Source: an uncultured Collinsella sp.
GTDB taxonomy: Bacteria > Actinomycetota > Coriobacteriia > Coriobacteriales > Coriobacteriaceae
NCBI GenBank assembly: GCA_902496375.1
Contig: CABVAS010000111.1
Coordinates: forward strand, 1-5,784
DNA: 5,784 nt
Reading direction: 5' to 3'
Both the position numbers and the translations under genes were made by a program. Below, in pieces: positions 4,704 through 5,784 of the stretch; positions within the stretch are counted from its first letter, which is position 1; every line of letters begins with the position of its first letter. The notes beneath the pieces were generated by a model. The model had not been told where the DNA came from. It ran no database searches and saw only the letters and a list, made by a program, of their open reading frames with translations.

Positions 4704-5784
4704 GTGCAATACCGCGTTGACCCCAAAAGTGGTAACCGAATATCCGCTCTGGGTCTGGGCTGCATGAGATTTCCCGGTGCGCCGGGACACCCCGATGCGA
4801 AGACATCCGATGCCATCATTTCCCGTGCGGTGGAGCAGGGGATTAATTATCTGGATACCGCGTATCTCTATCCCGGTAACGAGGTGTGCGTGGGCGCCTC
4901 ACTTGAGCGCTTGGGGCTGCGCGACCGGGTGTTGCTGGCGACTAAGTTGCCGCACGCTTCGTGCAAATGTGCGGAGGATTTCGACCGCTTTTTTGACGAG
5001 CAGCTGCACCGTTTGCGGACCGACCATATTGACTACTACCTTATGCACAACATCACCTCGCCCGCCCAGTGGGAGCGCGTGGTGGCGTTGGGCATCGAGG
5101 ACTGGATTGCGCACCAAAAGGCTGCGGGGCGTATTCGCCAGATAGGTTTTTCGTACCACGGCAGTGCGGCGGACTTCCTCACGATGCTTGACGCGTATGA
5201 CTGGGATTTTTGCCAGATCCAGTACAACTACGCTGGAGAGCGCTACCAAGCGGGGACGGCGGGACTTATAGCAGCCGCCGAGCGCGGGCTCGCGGTGTTT
5301 GTGATGGAACCGCTTTTGGGTGGACGCCTGGCGGGCAAGCTGCCTCCGCGGGCCCGCGCCGTGCTCGATGACGTACGCGATCCGTACCTGAAGTCGCCGG
5401 CTGCTTGGGGCCTTTCGTGGGTGTGGAACCATCCTCAAGTCACGATGCTGCTTTCGGGCATGACCGATACCGCGCAGGTGGACGAGAACGTGGTGCTGGC
5501 GGATCGCGCGCTGCCGGATTCGATGACGACAGAGCAGCTCGATACCATCGCGCGTGTGCTAGGAGAGTTTGAGAAATCGAATCGCGTACCCTGTACGGGG
5601 TGCGGCTACTGCATGCCATGCCCCAAGGGCATCAATATTCCCGGCTGCTTTGGTGCCTACAACGCGAGCTACGCGCATAGTTGGTTTACGGGGCTGTCTC
5701 AATACTTTACGGCGAGCGCGGTGCGGACGAACGAGCCCAAGCTGGTGAGCAATTGCGTCAAGTGCGGCAAATGCGCACGTCACT
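4704..5784 (+). CDS. Aldo/keto reductase with C-terminal 4Fe-4S domain (3'-truncated)
   Basis: An aldo/keto reductase barrel is fused to a ferredoxin-like tail, as in a group common in anaerobes; 360 codons are visible and the window ends inside the gene. The N-terminus (GTG read as Met, then QYRVDPKSG and SALGLGCMRFP) is typical of the group. The catalytic tetrad is Asp51 and Tyr56 (LDTAYLYPGNE), Lys81 (ATKLP) and His115 (LMHN). QIQYNY at 171-176 and MEPLLGG at 201-207 are barrel motifs of the same group. The first cluster motif is Cys297, 300, 303 and 306 in CTGCGYCMPCP. A second begins with Cys351, 354 and 357; its fourth cysteine is expected at about 361, and the last base of the window (T) fits a Cys codon. 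Probably fewer than 30 residues are missing. It should be a cytoplasmic NAD(P)H- or ferredoxin-linked oxidoreductase; the substrate is unknown. Unusual for the group is a Cys-Lys-Cys at 87-89 close to the catalytic lysine. Confidence 0.9.
   Translation, partial: MQYRVDPKSGNRISALGLGCMRFPGAPGHPDAKTSDAIISRAVEQGINYLDTAYLYPGNEVCVGASLERLGLRDRVLLATKLPHASCKCAEDFDRFFDEQLHRLRTDHIDYYLMHNITSPAQWERVVALGIEDWIAHQKAAGRIRQIGFSYHGSAADFLTMLDAYDWDFCQIQYNYAGERYQAGTAGLIAAAERGLAVFVMEPLLGGRLAGKLPPRARAVLDDVRDPYLKSPAAWGLSWVWNHPQVTMLLSGMTDTAQVDENVVLADRALPDSMTTEQLDTIARVLGEFEKSNRVPCTGCGYCMPCPKGINIPGCFGAYNASYAHSWFTGLSQYFTASAVRTNEPKLVSNCVKCGKCARH

Overview
The window looks like a chromosomal housekeeping stretch from a GC-rich, anaerobic gut actinobacterium of the Coriobacteriia, most likely Collinsella or a close relative. 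This is an inference from protein character: a GC-rich coding style, an O-acetylhomoserine sulfhydrylase with strongly C-ending codons, a ferredoxin-type aldo/keto reductase of the kind common in strict anaerobes, and a secreted 3D-like protein. No rRNA or tRNA gene, IS element, CRISPR array or phage gene was seen.

Layout. 1-1143 (+): the 3' part of an O-acetylhomoserine sulfhydrylase gene (metY type), ended by a strong intrinsic terminator (1203-1243). 1455-2231 (+): an exported protein with a signal peptide, a helical Ala/Glu-rich middle and a C-terminal three-aspartate domain resembling the 3D / double-psi beta-barrel fold, followed by a terminator-like hairpin. 2423-2629 (+): a 68-residue two-helix membrane protein whose start codon lies inside a perfect 10-bp inverted repeat. 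A hairpin at 2670-2704 separates it from the convergent minus-strand genes. 2738-3652 (-): ketopantoate reductase family protein (panE-like). 3770-4540 (-): cyclase-family metal hydrolase, transcribed toward panE with an intrinsic terminator between them. 4704-5784 (+): aldo/keto reductase with a C-terminal two-cluster 4Fe-4S domain, divergent from the cyclase gene and cut by the window end.

How the genes relate. They do not form one pathway. metY belongs to methionine/cysteine synthesis, panE to pantothenate/CoA synthesis, and the secreted protein to the cell wall (inferred). The cyclase and the aldo/keto reductase share a 163-bp divergent intergenic region and could be co-regulated, but their substrates cannot be read from sequence. 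Nearly every transcription unit has its own terminator.

No clearly new multi-gene system is present. The most interesting signals are regulatory: (i) two mutually exclusive hairpins over the ribosome-binding region of the 68-residue membrane protein, and (ii) an intrinsic terminator abutting the panE Shine-Dalgarno sequence, so that panE mRNA should either carry it or begin inside it.
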